From contig JAZLLH010000049.1 of NCBI GenBank assembly GCA_045598025.1, positions 1 through 40,553 of the forward strand: a stretch of 40,553 nt of DNA. Reading direction: 5' to 3'. The DNA is from UBA1195 sp045598025. GTDB lineage: Bacteria > Bacteroidota > Bacteroidia > Bacteroidales > WCHB1-69. The notes below the pieces were generated by a model that saw only the letters and a program-made list of their open reading frames with translations, searched no databases and had not been told where the DNA came from. A program made the translations under genes and the position numbers. Positions 40,066 through 40,553 of this stretch are shown here, one piece after another; position 1 is the stretch's first letter; every line of letters begins with the position of its first letter.

Positions 40066-40553
40066 ATGTCTGATTTTGGAAATATTTACGGCTCTTTTGA
40101 GGCTGGGGAGAATGCCTTGAAGGAAAAAGATTATATTACTGCAGCAGAGAATTTCTGGTGGACAGAGCAATATTTTAGGCAAGGCGAGTTCCCGATTTAC
40201 GATGCTGATCTTCAAAAAATGGCTGAAACCGCGCGTAACCTGCGGTATGAAATAACTCGACACCATTTGTTTACCGCAAAACTATCAAAAAGTACATTCG
40301 TTATGGGAAAACAATGTACAAAACAATTCTGGCTGCATAAATACAAATACAGTGAAAGAGTCGTTTCGGAACAGTTGCAAAATGCTTTTGACAGAGGTCA
40401 TAATATCGGAGAAATGGCTCAGCATCTTTTCCCGGATGGAAAGGATGCCAGTGAGAATATGTTTAATGATTTCAGAAAAAGAAACTTGCAGGAAAAAGTT
40501 CCTTTTGCCATACCGGAAATGCCGTATGTGTTAAAACAGAATTTGTGGATTCG
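40066..40553 (+). CDS. DUF2779-type protein, 5' part only, with extra N-terminal segment
   Basis: The open frame starts at ATG 40066 and runs past the window end (162 codons plus 2 bases seen). From residue ~72 it reads KLSKSTFVMGKQCTKQFWLH, then the FDRGHNIGEMAQHLFPDGKDASE region, the typical beginning of DUF2779 proteins, thought to be nuclease-like. That similarity is recalled, not computed. In those proteins the LSKSTF phrase normally stands at the very start. Here ~70 residues precede it (MSDFGNIYGSFEAGENALKE onward, with WWTEQYFRQGEFP), helical and of no recognised family. It could be a fusion, a genuine extra domain, or a mis-annotated start. The catalytic region is outside the window. 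Confidence 0.7.
   Translation, partial: MSDFGNIYGSFEAGENALKEKDYITAAENFWWTEQYFRQGEFPIYDADLQKMAETARNLRYEITRHHLFTAKLSKSTFVMGKQCTKQFWLHKYKYSERVVSEQLQNAFDRGHNIGEMAQHLFPDGKDASENMFNDFRKRNLQEKVPFAIPEMPYVLKQNLWI

Overview
This window is ordinary chromosomal DNA of a member of the Bacteroidota, most likely the order Bacteroidales. Supporting signs are TAnnTTTG-type -7 promoter boxes, the run parA-parB-DUF5683-dapB-lepB, a PorE-like TPR/beta-propeller/OmpA protein, a TonB-dependent receptor with a CarboxypepD-like N-terminal domain, a FadL-type porin, a fimbrillin-like lipoprotein and a long three-domain-type IspG. Genus and family cannot be settled from the sequence. No insertion sequence, CRISPR array, integrase, reverse transcriptase or prophage is visible.

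Layout. Bases 1-639 are an A+T-rich gene-free stretch with several inverted repeats and a leftward promoter. At 640-2772 lie a small unknown protein, a fimbrillin-like lipoprotein ending in a C-type-lectin/FISUMP-like domain, and a terminator. A leftward tRNA-Thr(CGT) with its own promoter and terminator follows. On the minus strand come recQ, ispG and the PorE-like OmpA-family protein. Divergent from that, the plus strand carries parA, parB, a DUF5683 protein, dapB and lepB, then glnA, a LysE-family exporter, an S41 C-terminal processing protease, an Arg-rich pseudouridine synthase and hydF. A minus-strand pair (AsmA/DUF748-type protein and lipoprotein hydrolase) lies opposite a small secreted coiled-coil protein that ends at a bidirectional terminator. 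A minus-strand four-gene run follows: Asn/Ser/Thr-rich lipoprotein, FadL-like porin, small periplasmic protein, ADP-forming acyl-CoA synthetase. It diverges from proS through a compact symmetrical promoter. The rightmost block is proS, an M20 amidohydrolase, tmRNA (ssrA), a TonB-dependent receptor beginning 5 nt after the tmRNA, a zinc-ribbon NUDIX hydrolase, a TPR protein with a retropepsin-like domain, a gene remnant, and the start of a DUF2779-type protein that runs off the window.

How the parts relate. Most genes are housekeeping: DNA repair, isoprenoid synthesis, chromosome partitioning, lysine/diaminopimelate synthesis, protein export, nitrogen assimilation, RNA modification, translation and ribosome rescue. 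They are interleaved with cell-envelope functions. The most unusual items are: (1) a retropepsin-like fold that occurs twice, once with an intact DTG motif behind TPRs and once with the motif replaced, at the end of the PorE-like OmpA protein; (2) a fimbrillin-like lipoprotein whose C-terminus resembles the variable region of a diversity-generating retroelement target; (3) the tmRNA/TonB-receptor junction with almost no spacer; (4) nested palindromes between the divergent lipoprotein and proS promoters; (5) a RecG-like (AAA_4) gene remnant in frame behind a stop codon, followed by a DUF2779 gene with an extra N-terminal segment. I found no clear, complete new multi-gene system; these are candidates, graded in the findings.
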